Assembly: GCF_003076135.1 (NCBI RefSeq)
Contig: NZ_QDGZ01000005.1
Coordinates: 248,001-312,000 of the forward strand
Reading direction: 5' to 3'
Length of the DNA: 64,000 nucleotides
From: Nocardioides gansuensis
GTDB taxonomy: Bacteria; Actinomycetota; Actinomycetes; Propionibacteriales; Nocardioidaceae
This document shows positions 33,552 through 45,435 of the stretch, piece after piece. Numbering within the stretch: position 1 is the stretch's first letter; every line of letters begins with the position of its first letter. The position numbers and the translations under genes are program-made. The notes below the pieces were generated by a model. The model had not been told where the DNA came from. It saw nothing but the letters and a program-made list of their open reading frames with translations, and made no database searches.

Positions 33552-34714
33552 CCGTCTCCTCGGCCGTCCTCGACGAGGTCCGCGAGGTGCTGGCGCGGGA
33601 GGGCGGTGAGCTCACCCCTCACCGGGTCGCGTCGGCGCTCCGCGCGACCGGGCGTCCAGTCGGTGACGCCACCGTGCTCGCGGTGCACGAGGCGCTGCGG
33701 CGCGACGTGCTGGGGGCCGGCCCGCTGGAGCCGCTGCTGCGGCAGCCCGGCGTGACCGACGTACTCGTCAACGGCGCCGACGAGGTGTGGCTCGACCGCG
33801 GCGACGGCCTGGAGCTGACCGACGTGCGGTTCGCCGACGACGCCGCGGTGCGCCGGCTGGCGCAGCGGCTGGCGGCGACCGGGGGCCGTCGCCTCGACGA
33901 CGCCACGCCGCACGCCGACGTGCGGCTGCCCGACGGCACGCGTTTCCACGCCGTGCTGGCGCCGACAGCCCGGCCCGGCACGGTGATCTCGCTGCGCGTG
34001 CCGCGGGCCGCGGGCTTCACGCTGGCCGACCTGGTCGCAGGCGGTGCCGTCCCCGAGGAGGGGGCCGAGCTGCTGCGGGCAGTCGTGGAGGCGCGGCTGG
34101 CCTTCCTGGTCAGCGGCGGCACGGGCACGGGCAAGACGACGCTGCTGGCGGCCCTGCTGTCGCTGGTCGACGCGCGCGAGCGGCTTGTGATGGTCGAAGA
34201 CGCCAGCGAGCTGCGGCCCGAGCACCCACACGTGGTGGGCCTCGAGGCCCGCCCGCCCAACCTCGAGGGTGCCGGCGAGCTCACCCTGCGCACCCTCGTG
34301 CGCCAGGCCCTGCGGATGCGCCCGGACCGACTCGTCGTGGGGGAGGTCCGCGGCGCGGAGGTCGTCGAGATGCTGGCGGCGCTCAACACCGGCCACGCCG
34401 GCGGGTGCGGGACCCTCCACGCCAACTCCGCTGCCGACGTGCCGGCCCGCGTCGAGGCCCTCGCGCTCGCGGCCGGACTCGGACGGGAGGCCGCCCACAG
34501 CCAGCTCTCGGCCGCCCTCGACGTCGTGGTCCACCTCAGGCGCGGCCGCGACGGGCGGCGGGTCGTCGCCCAGCTGGCGGTGCCGCAGCGCCGGCCGGAC
34601 GGCCTCGTGGAGATGGTGACGGCGGTGTCCTTCGCCGACGGTGCCGTACGCCGGGGTCCCGGCGCCCCGGCTCTGGCGGCCCTGCTCTCGCCCGGCGACG
34701 GACGTGGGCCATGA
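33548..34714 (+). CDS. tadA: TadA/CpaF-type secretion ATPase
   Basis: A 388-residue GspE/VirB11-family ATPase: VTDVLVNGADEVWLDRGDGLE in the N-terminal domain, Walker A FLVSGGTGTGKTTLLAALLS (about residue 195), Asp box MVEDASELRPEHP, Walker B MRPDRLVVGEVRGAEVVEML and His box NTGHAGGCGTLHANS. It powers pilus assembly at the inner face of the membrane. GTG 33548 overlaps ssd by 4 bases and the stop overlaps tadB by 4 bases. Confidence 0.94.
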   Translation: MTVSSAVLDEVREVLAREGGELTPHRVASALRATGRPVGDATVLAVHEALRRDVLGAGPLEPLLRQPGVTDVLVNGADEVWLDRGDGLELTDVRFADDAAVRRLAQRLAATGGRRLDDATPHADVRLPDGTRFHAVLAPTARPGTVISLRVPRAAGFTLADLVAGGAVPEEGAELLRAVVEARLAFLVSGGTGTGKTTLLAALLSLVDARERLVMVEDASELRPEHPHVVGLEARPPNLEGAGELTLRTLVRQALRMRPDRLVVGEVRGAEVVEMLAALNTGHAGGCGTLHANSAADVPARVEALALAAGLGREAAHSQLSAALDVVVHLRRGRDGRRVVAQLAVPQRRPDGLVEMVTAVSFADGAVRRGPGAPALAALLSPGDGRGP

Positions 34715-35508
34715 GCGCGCTGCATGCCGCCGTCCTGGCGGCGGTTGCCGTGGTGCTGGCCATGCCCGGGTCACCTCGGCCGCGCGTGGCGGCCACGTCC
34801 CGCGCCTCACGCCGACGCCCTCTGGTCGTGCTGCCGTGGGTCGCCCTGACCGCGTGCTCGGGCGTTGCCGCGGCGGGTGTCGTTCCTCTGCGGCTGCTTG
34901 CGCTCGGCTGCGTCGCTGGTGGGGTGGTGGTGGCCGCCCGGCTGCTGTGGACGCGCCTCGAGCAGCGGCGCCAGCGCGAGCAGGCCGCGCGCCACGTGCT
35001 GTCGGCGTGCGAGCTGATCGCGGCCGAGCTCGGCGCCGGCCAGCCGCCCGGGGCGGCCCTGGCCGCCGCCGCGCGCGAGTGGCCGGGCCTCGCCCCGGTG
35101 GCCGACGCGTTCGTCCTCGGCTCGGACGTCCCCGATGCCCTGCGCGACCTCGCCGCCCGCCATCCCGGAGCCGATGACCTGCGACTGGTGGCCGCAGCGT
35201 GGCAGGTGGCCCACCACTCCGGCCACGGCCTGGCTGCCGCGGTCGACCGCGTCGCCGGGCGCATCCGCTCCGTCCGCGCGACGCGTCGTGTGGTCGAGTC
35301 GGAGCTCGCCTCCGCCAGGTCGACGGCCCGGCTGGTCGCCGCCCTCCCCCTGGCCGCGCTGTTGCTCGGCTCCGGCGCGGGCGGCAGCCCGTGGGAGTTC
35401 CTCCTCGGCACGCCGGCGGGACTGGCCTGTCTCGCCGCCGGCCTCGCCCTGGGCTGCCTGGGGCTGTGGTGGATCGAGGCCCTCGCCGACGGGGTGGAGC
35501 GCGCATGA
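34711..35508 (+). CDS. tadB: TadB-like pilus platform protein
   Basis: A 265-residue membrane protein: hydrophobic segments at about 5-20, 38-75 and, near the C-terminus, 205-255, with a cytoplasmic GspF-type domain between (ELIAAELGAGQPPGAALAAA, AAAWQVAHHSGHGLAAAVDR). It forms the inner-membrane platform with TadC. Co-translated with tadA and tadC through 4-base overlaps. Corresponds to Rv3658c. Confidence 0.87.
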   Translation: MSALHAAVLAAVAVVLAMPGSPRPRVAATSRASRRRPLVVLPWVALTACSGVAAAGVVPLRLLALGCVAGGVVVAARLLWTRLEQRRQREQAARHVLSACELIAAELGAGQPPGAALAAAAREWPGLAPVADAFVLGSDVPDALRDLAARHPGADDLRLVAAAWQVAHHSGHGLAAAVDRVAGRIRSVRATRRVVESELASARSTARLVAALPLAALLLGSGAGGSPWEFLLGTPAGLACLAAGLALGCLGLWWIEALADGVERA

Positions 35509-36215
35509 TCCTGGTGGCGGCCGGGCTGGCCGGGCTGTCCGTGCTCCTTGCGACCGCGCCTCGGCCGAGCCTGCCGGCTTTCCGCGTCGCACCGGCGACC
35601 GGTTCGTCGCCGACCCGCGGGGCGGTGCGCCAGGTCGCGGCCGCTGGCCTGGCGGGGGTCGGTGCATACATCCTCCTCGGCGGCGCCCTCGGTGTGGCCG
35701 CTGGCCTGGCGGCCGCAGCCGCTGCCTGGCTGGTGCTCGACCGCGCGGAGCCGGCTGGCGTGCGCCGTGAGCGGGAGGCGGTCAGCCGGGACCTGCCCCA
35801 CCTGGTCGAGCTGCTGGCCGCCACACTCCGAGCCGGAGCGCCGCCGGGCGACGCCGTGCGCACGGTCGCCGCCGCCCTGCCCGGGCCGGCCGCTGACCGG
35901 CTCGCAGGGGTCGTGGCCCGGCTCTCTCTCGGCGTCGCGCCCGCCGAGGTGTGGGCCGGGCTGACCGGCGACCCGGCGCTGGCACCACTCGGCCGCACGC
36001 TGGCCCGGGCGACCGCGACCGGGGCCTCGGTCGCCGACGCGGTGGCGCGGCTCGCCGATGAGCTCGATGCGGAGGCGCGGGCGGGGGTCGAGGACCGGGC
36101 CCGCGCGGTCGGGGTCAAGGCGGCTCTCCCGCTGGGCGTGTGCCTGCTGCCCGCCTTCCTGCTGGTCGGCATCGTCCCGTCCGTGGCCGGCCTGCTGGCC
36201 GCGATCAGGCCCTGA
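35505..36215 (+). CDS. tadC: TadC-like pilus platform protein
   Basis: A 236-residue membrane protein with N-terminal helices (1-18, 45-75), a GspF-type domain (LVELLAATLRAGAPPGDAVR, ARATATGASVADAVARLADE) and C-terminal helices (AALPLGVCLLPAFLLVGIVP). Corresponds to Rv3657c. It is the last gene of the first tad unit; the gap to the pilin operon carries the second copy of the two-part element. Confidence 0.87.
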   Translation: MILVAAGLAGLSVLLATAPRPSLPAFRVAPATGSSPTRGAVRQVAAAGLAGVGAYILLGGALGVAAGLAAAAAAWLVLDRAEPAGVRREREAVSRDLPHLVELLAATLRAGAPPGDAVRTVAAALPGPAADRLAGVVARLSLGVAPAEVWAGLTGDPALAPLGRTLARATATGASVADAVARLADELDAEARAGVEDRARAVGVKAALPLGVCLLPAFLLVGIVPSVAGLLAAIRP

Positions 36216-36222
36216 TCACAGG

Positions 36223-36273
36223 CCAGATGTCGTGCACCGTGCCGTCTCCGGGGCAGCTGTCCACAGGCCGGCG
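36223..36273. promoter_or_regulatory. Two-part element upstream of the pilin operon, copy 2
   Basis: CCAGATGTCGTGCAC (36223-36237), 21 bases, then GTCCACAGGCCGGCG (36259-36273). Copy 1 is at 32447-32497 with identical spacing. In this copy the left block is also followed at a distance by GGTGCAC (36283-36289), so GTGCACCG/CGGTGCAC can form an inverted pair around the right block. It ends 85 bases before the pilin start. Confidence 0.7.
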
Positions 36274-36358
36274 TCCCGGGCGGTGCACGGTGGGGGTGGC
36301 GGGACGCAGAGTCTCCACACGCGGCCGCATCGGGCGGTCCGGATGACGAGGAGACACG

Positions 36359-36550
36359 ATGCGACACACCCTCCAGCCCAGCCAGCGTCGCGACGACGAG
36401 CGGGGCATCACGACCGCGGAGTACGCCGTGGGCACCGCGGCGGGAGCCGGCTTCGCGGGCCTGCTCTACAAGATGCTCACAGGGACCTTCGGCGACGGGC
36501 TGCTGCACACCCTCTTCGACCATGTCCTCTCCCTGCTGGGCATCGGATGA
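36359..36550 (+). CDS. DUF4244 pilin-like small protein
   Basis: A 63-residue protein: basic N-terminus (QRRDDERGITTAEYAVGTAA) with a Flp-type prepilin cleavage region (G before ITTAEY) and one hydrophobic helix (AVGTAAGAGFAGLLYKML). It is the actinobacterial candidate for the major Flp/Tad pilin (Rv3656c). ATG 36359 is preceded by GAGGAGA. It is first of three genes joined by 4-base overlaps. A TadV-like prepilin peptidase gene is not seen in the window. Confidence 0.87.
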   Translation: MRHTLQPSQRRDDERGITTAEYAVGTAAGAGFAGLLYKMLTGTFGDGLLHTLFDHVLSLLGIG

Positions 36551-36903
36551 CCCGACGCGACGAGCGCGGGGCGGTGACCGCGGAGCTGGCCCTCGGGCTG
36601 CCGCTGCTGCTGTCGGTCATCGTCGGGCTGGTCTGGCTGCTCTCCGTCGGAGCCGCCCAGGTGCGTGTGGTCGACGCGTCGCGCGAGGCCGCGCGCGCGT
36701 CCGCCCGGGGCGACGACACCGGCGCCGCGGCCGACCTCGCCCGTCAAGTGGCGCCCGCGGGTGCCGAGGTCTCCGTCGGTGTCGAGGGCGGCCGGGTCGT
36801 CGTCGAGACGCGCAGCCGGGTCAGGGCACCGGCTGGCCTGTTCTCCGTGCTGCCGGACGTGTGGGTCTCGTCCACCGCCACAGCGCTCGAGGAGGGGCAG
36901 TGA
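36547..36903 (+). CDS. TadE-like minor pseudopilin
   Basis: A 118-residue protein: RRDERGAVTAELALGLPLLL has the G-(A)VTAE type prepilin site and a hydrophobic helix, followed by a small outside domain (RVVDASREAARASARGDD) that matches the TadE signature. Probably a minor pilin. Corresponds to Rv3655c. Overlaps both neighbours by 4 bases. Confidence 0.87.
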   Translation: MTRRDERGAVTAELALGLPLLLSVIVGLVWLLSVGAAQVRVVDASREAARASARGDDTGAAADLARQVAPAGAEVSVGVEGGRVVVETRSRVRAPAGLFSVLPDVWVSSTATALEEGQ

Positions 36904-37238
36904 GGGACGAGCGAGGTGCCGCGACGCTGCTGGTGGTGGCCGCGACCGGACTGCTGCTCTTCGTCGGCCTCGCGCTCTCCGCGGTCGCCGGCGTGGTCGT
37001 GGCCCATCGCCGTGCCCAGGCGGCGGCCGACCTGGCCGCGCTGGCGGCGGCGACCGCCCTGAAGCAGGGCGGGCCGGGCTGCGCGACCGCAGCCGAGGTC
37101 GCCGGTGCCAACGGCGGCAGCCTGGTCAGCTGTGCCCTCGACGGACGAGAGGCGACGGTCGAAGTCAGGGCGCGCGGGCCTCGTGTCGCCGGCCGGGCTG
37201 TCGATCCCGTGGCCAGGGCCCGTGCGGGGCCGGCGTGA
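36900..37238 (+). CDS. TadE/TadG-like minor pseudopilin (Rv3654c type)
   Basis: A 112-residue protein: DERGAATLLVVAATGLLLFV is again a prepilin-like start with a helix; RRAQAAADLAALAAATAL is the hallmark of the TadG-like helicase/secretion-neighbouring family. Two cysteines (GCATAAEV, VSCALDG) may form a disulfide. GTG 36900 overlaps the previous gene by 4 bases; it ends the pilin operon, 8 bases before a convergent gene. Confidence 0.83.
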   Translation: MRDERGAATLLVVAATGLLLFVGLALSAVAGVVVAHRRAQAAADLAALAAATALKQGGPGCATAAEVAGANGGSLVSCALDGREATVEVRARGPRVAGRAVDPVARARAGPA

Positions 37239-37246
37239 CCGGGGCC

Positions 37247-37561
37247 TCAGAGGTGCTCATCGCGCGAGGGCGGGGCGTCGTCGTCGTGGCGGCGCTCGGC
37301 CTGCGCCTCGGAGAGCTTCTGGTTGAGGCGGGTGAGCTTCTTGCGCTCACGCCGCGCGACCAGCCCGCGCTTGGTGCCCCACTTGAGGATCGAGACTCCG
37401 AGCAGGATCGCGCCGCCGGCGCCCACGCCGATGAAGAACGACTGCAGCGTGGTCACGTCGAATCCGAGCAGCTCGCCACCCACTCCCGGCTCGCTGACGA
37501 AGAGCGCAGCACACACCGCCGCCGCACCAGCGAGGATCAGGAGGAGTCCGAGAATCACCAT
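37247..37561 (-). CDS. Small two-helix membrane protein of unknown function
   Basis: A 104-residue protein with hydrophobic segments at about residues 2-22 and 42-62 and a long basic, then acidic cytoplasmic tail (WGTKRGLVARRERKKLTRLN, HDDDAPPSRDEHL). Not assigned to a named family. ATG 37561 is 6 bases after TAGCCT, a good leaderless promoter. The helicase gene upstream stops 9 bases before, in the same direction, so read-through from the helicase is also possible. Confidence 0.7.
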   Translation of the reverse strand: MVILGLLLILAGAAAVCAALFVSEPGVGGELLGFDVTTLQSFFIGVGAGGAILLGVSILKWGTKRGLVARRERKKLTRLNQKLSEAQAERRHDDDAPPSRDEHL

Positions 37562-37567
37562 GTCCGC

Positions 37568-37573
37568 AGGCTA
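37568..37573 (-). promoter_or_regulatory. -10 hexamer of the small membrane protein gene (TAGCCT)
   Basis: TAGCCT on the minus strand, 6 bases before the ATG at 37561; it overlaps the stop of the helicase gene. Confidence 0.45.
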
Positions 37574-39907
37574 CTGCGCGGGTGCGCCGGAGAGCAGCAG
37601 GTCGAGCAGCGCCACCGCGCCGGGCTTGTCGAGCGGGTTGTTCTGGTTGCCGCACTTGGGCGACTGGATGCACGACGGGCACCCCGCCTCGCACTCGCAG
37701 CTCGCGATCGCCTCGCGCGTCGCGCGCAGCCAGGCCGCCGCCGCGGCGTATCCGCGGGCGGCGAATCCGGCGCCGCCGGGGTGGCCGTCGTGCACGAAGA
37801 CCGTCAGCTGGCCGGTGTCGGCGTGCAGCGCCGTCGAGACGCCGCCGATGTCCCAGCGGTCACAGGTCGCGAAGAGCGGGAGCAGCCCGATCGAGCAGTG
37901 CTCGGCCGCGTGGGCCGCCCCGGGCAGGTCGGCCGCCGCCAGCCCCGACTCGTCCAGGAGGTCGGGCGGCACGGTCCACCACACGGCGGTGGTGCGCAGC
38001 GACCGGGCCGGCAGGTCGAGCGGCTCCTCGCCGAGCACCTCGCCGCCCGGCTGCCGCCGCTTGAGGAACGACACCACCTGGTGCGAGACGTCGACGTCCC
38101 CCAGCGACAGGCGGCAGCCGCCCCAGTGGACATGCTCCCGCTCGGCGACGACCCGGATGTCGGTCACCTCGCGGGCGGTCGTGGAATAGGAAGGCTCGGC
38201 CAGCGACATCACGGCCACGTGCTCCTCGAGGTCGAGCGACTCCACGAGCCAGGTCTCGCCGCGGTGCACGTAGACGGCTCCGGGGTGGGCGGCGCTGTGG
38301 GCGCTGCCGCCGTCGACCGTGCCGACGACCCGACCGGTGCCGGACTCGACGAGCTGCACCTGGCCTCCGCCCGCGGAGCGGATGTCGGCCAGGTCGCTCG
38401 CGCGCCGCCGGTCGGTCCAGAACCAGCCACGCGGCCGCTTGCGCAGCAGGCCGGCCGCGGTGAGGTCGTCGACGACCTCGCGCGCCGTCGGCCCGAACAG
38501 CTCCAGCCCGGCCTCGGTGAGCGGCAGCTCCTGGGCTGCCGCGCACAGGTGTGGACCCAGGACGTAGGGATTGCCGGGGTCGAAGACGGTGGCCTCGACC
38601 GGGCGGCCGAGCAGCGCCTCGGGGTGGGTGACGAGGTAGGTGTCCAGCGGGTCGTCGCGGGCGACCAGGATGCCGAGGGCGTCCTGCGCTCCCCGGCCGG
38701 CGCGGCCCAGCTGCTGCCAGAGCGCGGCCCGGGTGCCGGGAAAGCCCGCGACCAGCACGGCGTCGAGCCCGCTGATGTCGATGCCGAGCTCGAGCGCGTT
38801 GGTGGCAGCCAGCCCGGTCAGCTCGCCGGCCCGCAGCGAGGCCTCGAGCGCGCGGCGCTCCTCGGGGAGGTAGCCGCCCCGGTAGGCCGCCACCTTGCCC
38901 GGCAGCGAGGGATCGACCTCCGCGAGCAGCTCGGCAGCGGTGAGCGCGACCTGCTCCGCACCGCGTCTCGAGCGCACGAACGCCAGGGTGCGCACGTCCT
39001 CCGCGACCAGGTCGGCCAGCAGGTCGGCAGTCTCCGACGAGGCCGCCCGCCGCACCGGAGCCCCGTGTTCACCGGCGTGGGAGGTGAACGGCGGCTCCCA
39101 CAGCAGCAGCGCCAGCCGTCCCCGGGGCGAGTGGTCGGCCGTCACTGCCATCACGTCGAGCCCGGTCAGCCGCCGGGCGGCGACCTCGGGCTCCGCGACC
39201 GTCGCGGAGGCGAGCACGAACGTCGGGGAGGCGCCGTACGCCGCGCACACGCGCCGGAGGCGGCGCAGCACGTGGGCGACGTGGGCGCCGAAGACGCCGC
39301 GGTAGTGGTGGCACTCGTCGATCACGACGTAGCGCAGGGAGGCGAAGAACGCCGCCCACCTGGCGTGGGAGGGGAGCAGCGACCGGTGGAGCATGTCGGG
39401 GTTGGTCAGCACGTATTCGCCGAAGTCCCGGGTCCAGTCACGCTCCTCCCACGAGGAGTCGCCGTCGTGGGTGGCGAGGCGTACGTCGAGGCCCAGCCCC
39501 GCCAGCGAGGCCAGCTGGTCGTGGGCCAGTGCCTTGGTGGGCGCGAGGTAGAGGACCCCGGCGCCCCGCTCGCCGCGCGGACCGCGCCTCTGGCGGATCG
39601 CGGTCAGGGCGGGCAGCTGGTAGGCCAGCGACTTGCCCGACGCCGTGCCGGTCGCGAGCACGACGTGCTGCCCGGCGTGCGCGGCGTCGGCTGCCGCCGC
39701 CTGGTGGCGCCACGGCGCGGCGACCCCGGCGCGCACGAAGGCCTCCCGGACGTCGGGCGCGACCCACTCCGGCCACTCGGCCGGCACCGCCGCGCGGGGC
39801 GGCAGCACCTCGAGGTGACGCAGCCGGCCCTGCCGTCCGGGCACCGCCGCGAGGCGCTCGACGAGCGCCTCGACGTTGGGGTGCGAGGGTGCGGCTGTGG
39901 GGGTCAC
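37571..39907 (-). CDS. DEAD/DEAH helicase with DUF1998, MrfA/Rv3649-like
   Basis: A 778-residue superfamily 2 helicase. Motifs: Walker [19 protein letters not shown] (about residue 85), motif Ia [16 protein letters not shown]-box variant [10 protein letters not shown], motif [12 protein letters not shown], and in the second domain [19 protein letters not shown] and [12 protein letters not shown]. The C-terminal DUF1998 domain ends with the four-cysteine set [21 protein letters not shown]. subtilis MrfA of this class repairs mitomycin C lesions. GTG 39907 is 6 bases after CAGACT. Its promoter faces the bldG side. Corresponds to Rv3649. Confidence 0.92.
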   Translation of the reverse strand: MTPTAAPSHPNVEALVERLAAVPGRQGRLRHLEVLPPRAAVPAEWPEWVAPDVREAFVRAGVAAPWRHQAAAADAAHAGQHVVLATGTASGKSLAYQLPALTAIRQRRGPRGERGAGVLYLAPTKALAHDQLASLAGLGLDVRLATHDGDSSWEERDWTRDFGEYVLTNPDMLHRSLLPSHARWAAFFASLRYVVIDECHHYRGVFGAHVAHVLRRLRRVCAAYGASPTFVLASATVAEPEVAARRLTGLDVMAVTADHSPRGRLALLLWEPPFTSHAGEHGAPVRRAASSETADLLADLVAEDVRTLAFVRSRRGAEQVALTAAELLAEVDPSLPGKVAAYRGGYLPEERRALEASLRAGELTGLAATNALELGIDISGLDAVLVAGFPGTRAALWQQLGRAGRGAQDALGILVARDDPLDTYLVTHPEALLGRPVEATVFDPGNPYVLGPHLCAAAQELPLTEAGLELFGPTAREVVDDLTAAGLLRKRPRGWFWTDRRRASDLADIRSAGGGQVQLVESGTGRVVGTVDGGSAHSAAHPGAVYVHRGETWLVESLDLEEHVAVMSLAEPSYSTTAREVTDIRVVAEREHVHWGGCRLSLGDVDVSHQVVSFLKRRQPGGEVLGEEPLDLPARSLRTTAVWWTVPPDLLDESGLAAADLPGAAHAAEHCSIGLLPLFATCDRWDIGGVSTALHADTGQLTVFVHDGHPGGAGFAARGYAAAAAWLRATREAIASCECEAGCPSCIQSPKCGNQNNPLDKPGAVALLDLLLSGAPAQ

Positions 39908-40049
39908 TCATGCAGTCTGGCAAACGCCACTGACAGTGCCGGGCTGGCCCAGGACGGGTACTCGCCTGCACACTTGGGCAGGGCGTGGTTTGATAAGCCC
40001 GACAGGTTGGGGGCCTGGCGCCCCCCTCCACAACGTCTTGGGGAGAATC

Positions 40050-40382
40050 GTGGATCTGACCCTTGCGACTCGCGAGGAGGACGGCCGCGCCGTCGTGGCG
40101 GTCGGTGGCGAGATCGACGTCTACACCGCACCCAAGCTCCGCGACTGCATCACCGACCTCGTCGGCAACGGCGCCTATCACATCGTGATCGACCTCGAGG
40201 CGGTCGAGTTCCTCGACTCCACGGGCCTCGGCGTCCTCGTCGGTGGCCTCAAGAAGGTGCGGGCCCACGACGGCTCCCTCGAGCTGATCTGCACGCAGGA
40301 GCGCCTGCTCAAGATCTTCCGCATCACCGGCCTGGCGAAGGTCTTCGTCATCCACGACTCCGTCGCTCCCGCCGCCGGTTGA
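40050..40382 (+). CDS. bldG: BldG-type anti-sigma factor antagonist (STAS)
   Basis: A 110-residue STAS protein, nearly colinear with Streptomyces Bld[21 protein letters not shown], then [20 protein letters not shown] with the phosphorylated serine at S57, and [13 protein letters not shown]. When unphosphorylated it captures anti-sigma kinases and so frees stress or developmental sigma factors. GTG 40050 has GGGAGAA 3-9 bases upstream. The leader contains a GGGGGC/GCCCCC hairpin (40009-40025). In Streptomyces the next gene is the partner anti-sigma factor (SCO3548); here hppA follows directly. Confidence 0.92.
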   Translation: MDLTLATREEDGRAVVAVGGEIDVYTAPKLRDCITDLVGNGAYHIVIDLEAVEFLDSTGLGVLVGGLKKVRAHDGSLELICTQERLLKIFRITGLAKVFVIHDSVAPAAG

Positions 40383-40569
40383 TCCCCGGGTGGCCGACCC
40401 GCCACCACGCGCCCGCGTCGTACCCATTCACGGCCTTCCGCATGCGCCTGCGCAGGACCCGAGTCGCTGCGCCGAGGAACCTGTGTGGCGCGCGTCACCC
40501 CTCCCCGTGAGCGGCATCACGTCTGCGTAGACTCCCCCGCGTTCCCGACCCGAGCCCAGGAGGACCCAC

Positions 40570-42879
<2,310 letters not shown>

Positions 42880-42984
42880 GCCGCTCCACCTGACCCCGTC
42901 GGCCCGCCGGGACATGCGCCCGGCGGGCCGTCGTGCGTGGTCAGGCCGCAGCCTCCCGCCGCGCATCACTCCGGCGCCGGCTGG

Positions 42985-42990
42985 GAGCAT
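42985..42990 (+). promoter_or_regulatory. Possible -10 hexamer of the methyltransferase gene (GAGCAT)
   Basis: GAGCAT ends 6 bases before the ATG at 42997; only the A and final T fit the consensus. Confidence 0.3.
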
Positions 42991-42996
42991 GGGCGC

Positions 42997-44448
42997 ATGA
43001 GCCTGGACTTCACGGCACCGCTGCGCGCGGCGCTGCTCGCGGCCGACTTCACCTACGACTCGGTCGCCGACCTCCTCGGGGACACGGCCCACCGCGCGCT
43101 GTCGCGCAACGAGACGGCGCCCGGCCTGCGGCGTACGACGGACGGCTCGCCGCTCTCGACCCTGACCCGGCTCTTCCTGCTCCAGACGCCGGTCACCCGC
43201 GAGCAGGCCGACCGGGCCCTGCCCGGACTCGTCGACCGGCTGTGCAACGCCGGGCTCCTCGAGCAGAGCGTCGGCGAGGTGGCGGCGCGGCTCGACTGCC
43301 GTCCCTACAGCACGGAGGACCGGGACTTCTGGGTCGTCTCCGACCTCACGCCCGGGCTCGACGGCGCCCCCAACCGGGTCGGCGCGGAGCACGTGCTCGG
43401 CATCTCCTCGGCCAGCACCTCCCTGGCGCAGCTCACGATCCGCGAGCCCGTCGGCCGGGCGCTCGACCTCGGCACCGGCTGCGGCGTGCAGGCCCTGCAC
43501 CTGGCGGCCCACTGCGGAGAGGTCGTGGCCACCGACGTCAACGCCCGAGCCCTCTGGATGACCCGCCTCAACGCCGCGCTGAACCAGGTGGACGTGGTCG
43601 TGCGCGACGGCTCGTTCTTCGAGCCGGTGCGTGGCGAGCTCTTCGACCTGATCGCCACCAACCCGCCGTTCGTCATCTCGCCGGCCACCGGGGAGCGCCT
43701 GGTCTACCGCGACTCCGGCCTCCCCGGCGACCGGGTCGTCGAGGACATCGTGCGCACAGCGCCGGAGCACCTCACCGAGGGCGGCTGGTGCCAGGTGCTG
43801 GCCAACTGGGTGATCGAGCGGGACCGCCCCTGGGACGAGCGGCTGGCGACGTGGCTGCGCGACGACTGCGACGCGCTCGTGGTGCAGCGCGAGGTCGTCG
43901 ACCCGGCGACGTACGTCGAGCTGTGGCTCAAGGACGCCGGCAGCCAGGCGGGCGAGGACTACCTGCGGCGCTACGAGACCTGGCTCGCGTGGTTCGACGA
44001 GCAGGGCATCGAGGGCGTCGGCTTCGGCTGGATCAACCTGCGCCGCCGGACCGACGGGAAGGGCGTCCACGAGCTGCTCGAGTGGCCCTACGACGTGGAG
44101 CAGCCGATCGGTCCGGCGATCGCCGAGTGGGGCCGGGCGCTGGACATCGTGGTGTCCGACGGCGACCGGCTCATCGTGCGCCCCGATGTGCAGCAGGAGA
44201 CGCTGGGGCGCCCCGGCGCCGCGGACCCCGACACCATCGTGCTCCGCCAGCAGCGCGGCTTCCGCCGGGCGCGGCAGGTCGACACGGTGGAGGCCGCCCT
44301 CGTCGGCGCGTGCGACGGAGAGCTCACCGTGGGCCAGATCCTCGCCGCCCTCGCCGACCTGCTCGACGGGGACGCGACCGGCCTGCGCGAGACCTACCTG
44401 CCGGTCGTCTCCGGGCTCGTGCAGGAGGGCTTCCTCACCCTCGGCTAG
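42997..44448 (+). CDS. SAM-dependent methyltransferase, PrmC/DUF7059-like (SCO3546 type)
   Basis: A 483-residue protein. The N-terminal 140 residues are a helical domain, then GRALDLGTGCGVQALHLAAH (motif I), VVATDVNARALWMTRLNAAL and the catalytic-type FDLIATNPPFVIS (NPPF, as in N6-adenine and glutamine methyltransferases). The C-terminal part from about residue 300 is specific to actinobacteria. Likely target is an amide or ring nitrogen of RNA or protein; not known. It is the last gene of the conserved backbone before the glycan insertion. Confidence 0.87.
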   Translation: MSLDFTAPLRAALLAADFTYDSVADLLGDTAHRALSRNETAPGLRRTTDGSPLSTLTRLFLLQTPVTREQADRALPGLVDRLCNAGLLEQSVGEVAARLDCRPYSTEDRDFWVVSDLTPGLDGAPNRVGAEHVLGISSASTSLAQLTIREPVGRALDLGTGCGVQALHLAAHCGEVVATDVNARALWMTRLNAALNQVDVVVRDGSFFEPVRGELFDLIATNPPFVISPATGERLVYRDSGLPGDRVVEDIVRTAPEHLTEGGWCQVLANWVIERDRPWDERLATWLRDDCDALVVQREVVDPATYVELWLKDAGSQAGEDYLRRYETWLAWFDEQGIEGVGFGWINLRRRTDGKGVHELLEWPYDVEQPIGPAIAEWGRALDIVVSDGDRLIVRPDVQQETLGRPGAADPDTIVLRQQRGFRRARQVDTVEAALVGACDGELTVGQILAALADLLDGDATGLRETYLPVVSGLVQEGFLTLG

Positions 44449-44476
44449 AAGCGGCTCGTTCGGGTACTGCACAGTC

Positions 44477-45435
44477 ATGACCTCGGCCGTGGTGACCGGC
44501 GGTGCCGGCTTCGTTGGATCCCACCTCTGCGACCGCCTCCTCGGGGCCGGGGTCCGGGTCATCGCGGTCGACAACCTCCTGAGCGGGTCCTCCGACAACC
44601 TGGCGCAGGCCCGGACGCAGCCGGCCTTCAGCCTGGTCCGTGGCGACATCGCCGACACCGGCACGCTCGCCGAGGTGCCCGACGACGTGGACCTGGTCTT
44701 CCACCTCGCGTCGCCGGCCTCGCCGGTCGCCTACCGCGAGCACCCCGTCGCGACGCTGCGGGCGGGCATCATCGGCACCTTCAACGCCCTGGAGCTGGCC
44801 CGGCGGGCGGGCGCCAGGTTCGTGCTCGCGTCCACCTCGGAGGTCTACGGCGACCCGCTGGTGCACCCGCAGCCCGAGTCCTACCGCGGCAACGTCAGCT
44901 GTGTGGGGGAGCGGGCGATGTACGACGAGGCGAAGCGCTTCGCGGAGGCAGCGACCACCACTGTGGCGGCTCAGCCGTGGTGTCGACACGGCCATCGTGC
45001 GCATCTTCAACACCTTCGGTCCGCGCATGGGGTGGAACGACGGTCGGGTGGTGCCCACGTTCGTCGGCCAGGCCCTGGCCGGTGAGCCGATGACGATCCA
45101 CGGGGACGCTCGAGAGCCGGTCGCTGTGCTACGTCGACGACACCGTCGAGGCGCTGGTGCGGATGGCGGAGTCGGGCGAGCCGGGGCCGGTCAACGTGGG
45201 CAACCCGCACGAGGTCACCGTCCTGGAGATCGCGGAGGCGATCGCCCGCGCGGTGGGGATCGAGCGGCTGGAGATCGCCTTCGTCGACCGGCTGGTGGAC
45301 GACCCCGATCGTCGCTGCCCGGACATCACGATGGCGGTCGAGCGGCTCGGCTGGAAGCCGGAGGTCGACCTCACCGAGGGGCTGGCGCGCACGGTGCGCT
45401 GGTTCCGCGAGGCACCTGGCCGCCCAGCTGGCTGA
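44477..45435 (+). pseudogene. UDP-glucuronate decarboxylase-like (UXS) gene with two frameshifts
   Basis: The frame from ATG 44477 gives the NAD-binding TGGAGFVGSHLCDRLLGAG and the UXS marks [37 protein letters not shown] and [11 protein letters not shown]. Near 44955-44985 the match jumps to another frame ([37 protein letters not shown]), and near 45105-45125 to a third ([20 protein letters not shown] to the stop at 45435). Both jumps are of the same sense (+1 or -2). An intact protein would make UDP-xylose. As read it is dead; two nearby slips could also be assembly errors. Confidence 0.85.

Noticed and set aside
33272-36523. A 1083-codon minus-strand open frame opposite the tad genes
   Set aside because: Antisense shadow of tadA-tadB-tadC; low-complexity Arg/Ala/Pro/Thr content and no start context.
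36665-40510. A 1281-codon plus-strand open frame across the pilin genes and the helicase
   Set aside because: It runs through genes on both strands and has no recognisable domain; third-position GC bias keeps such frames open.
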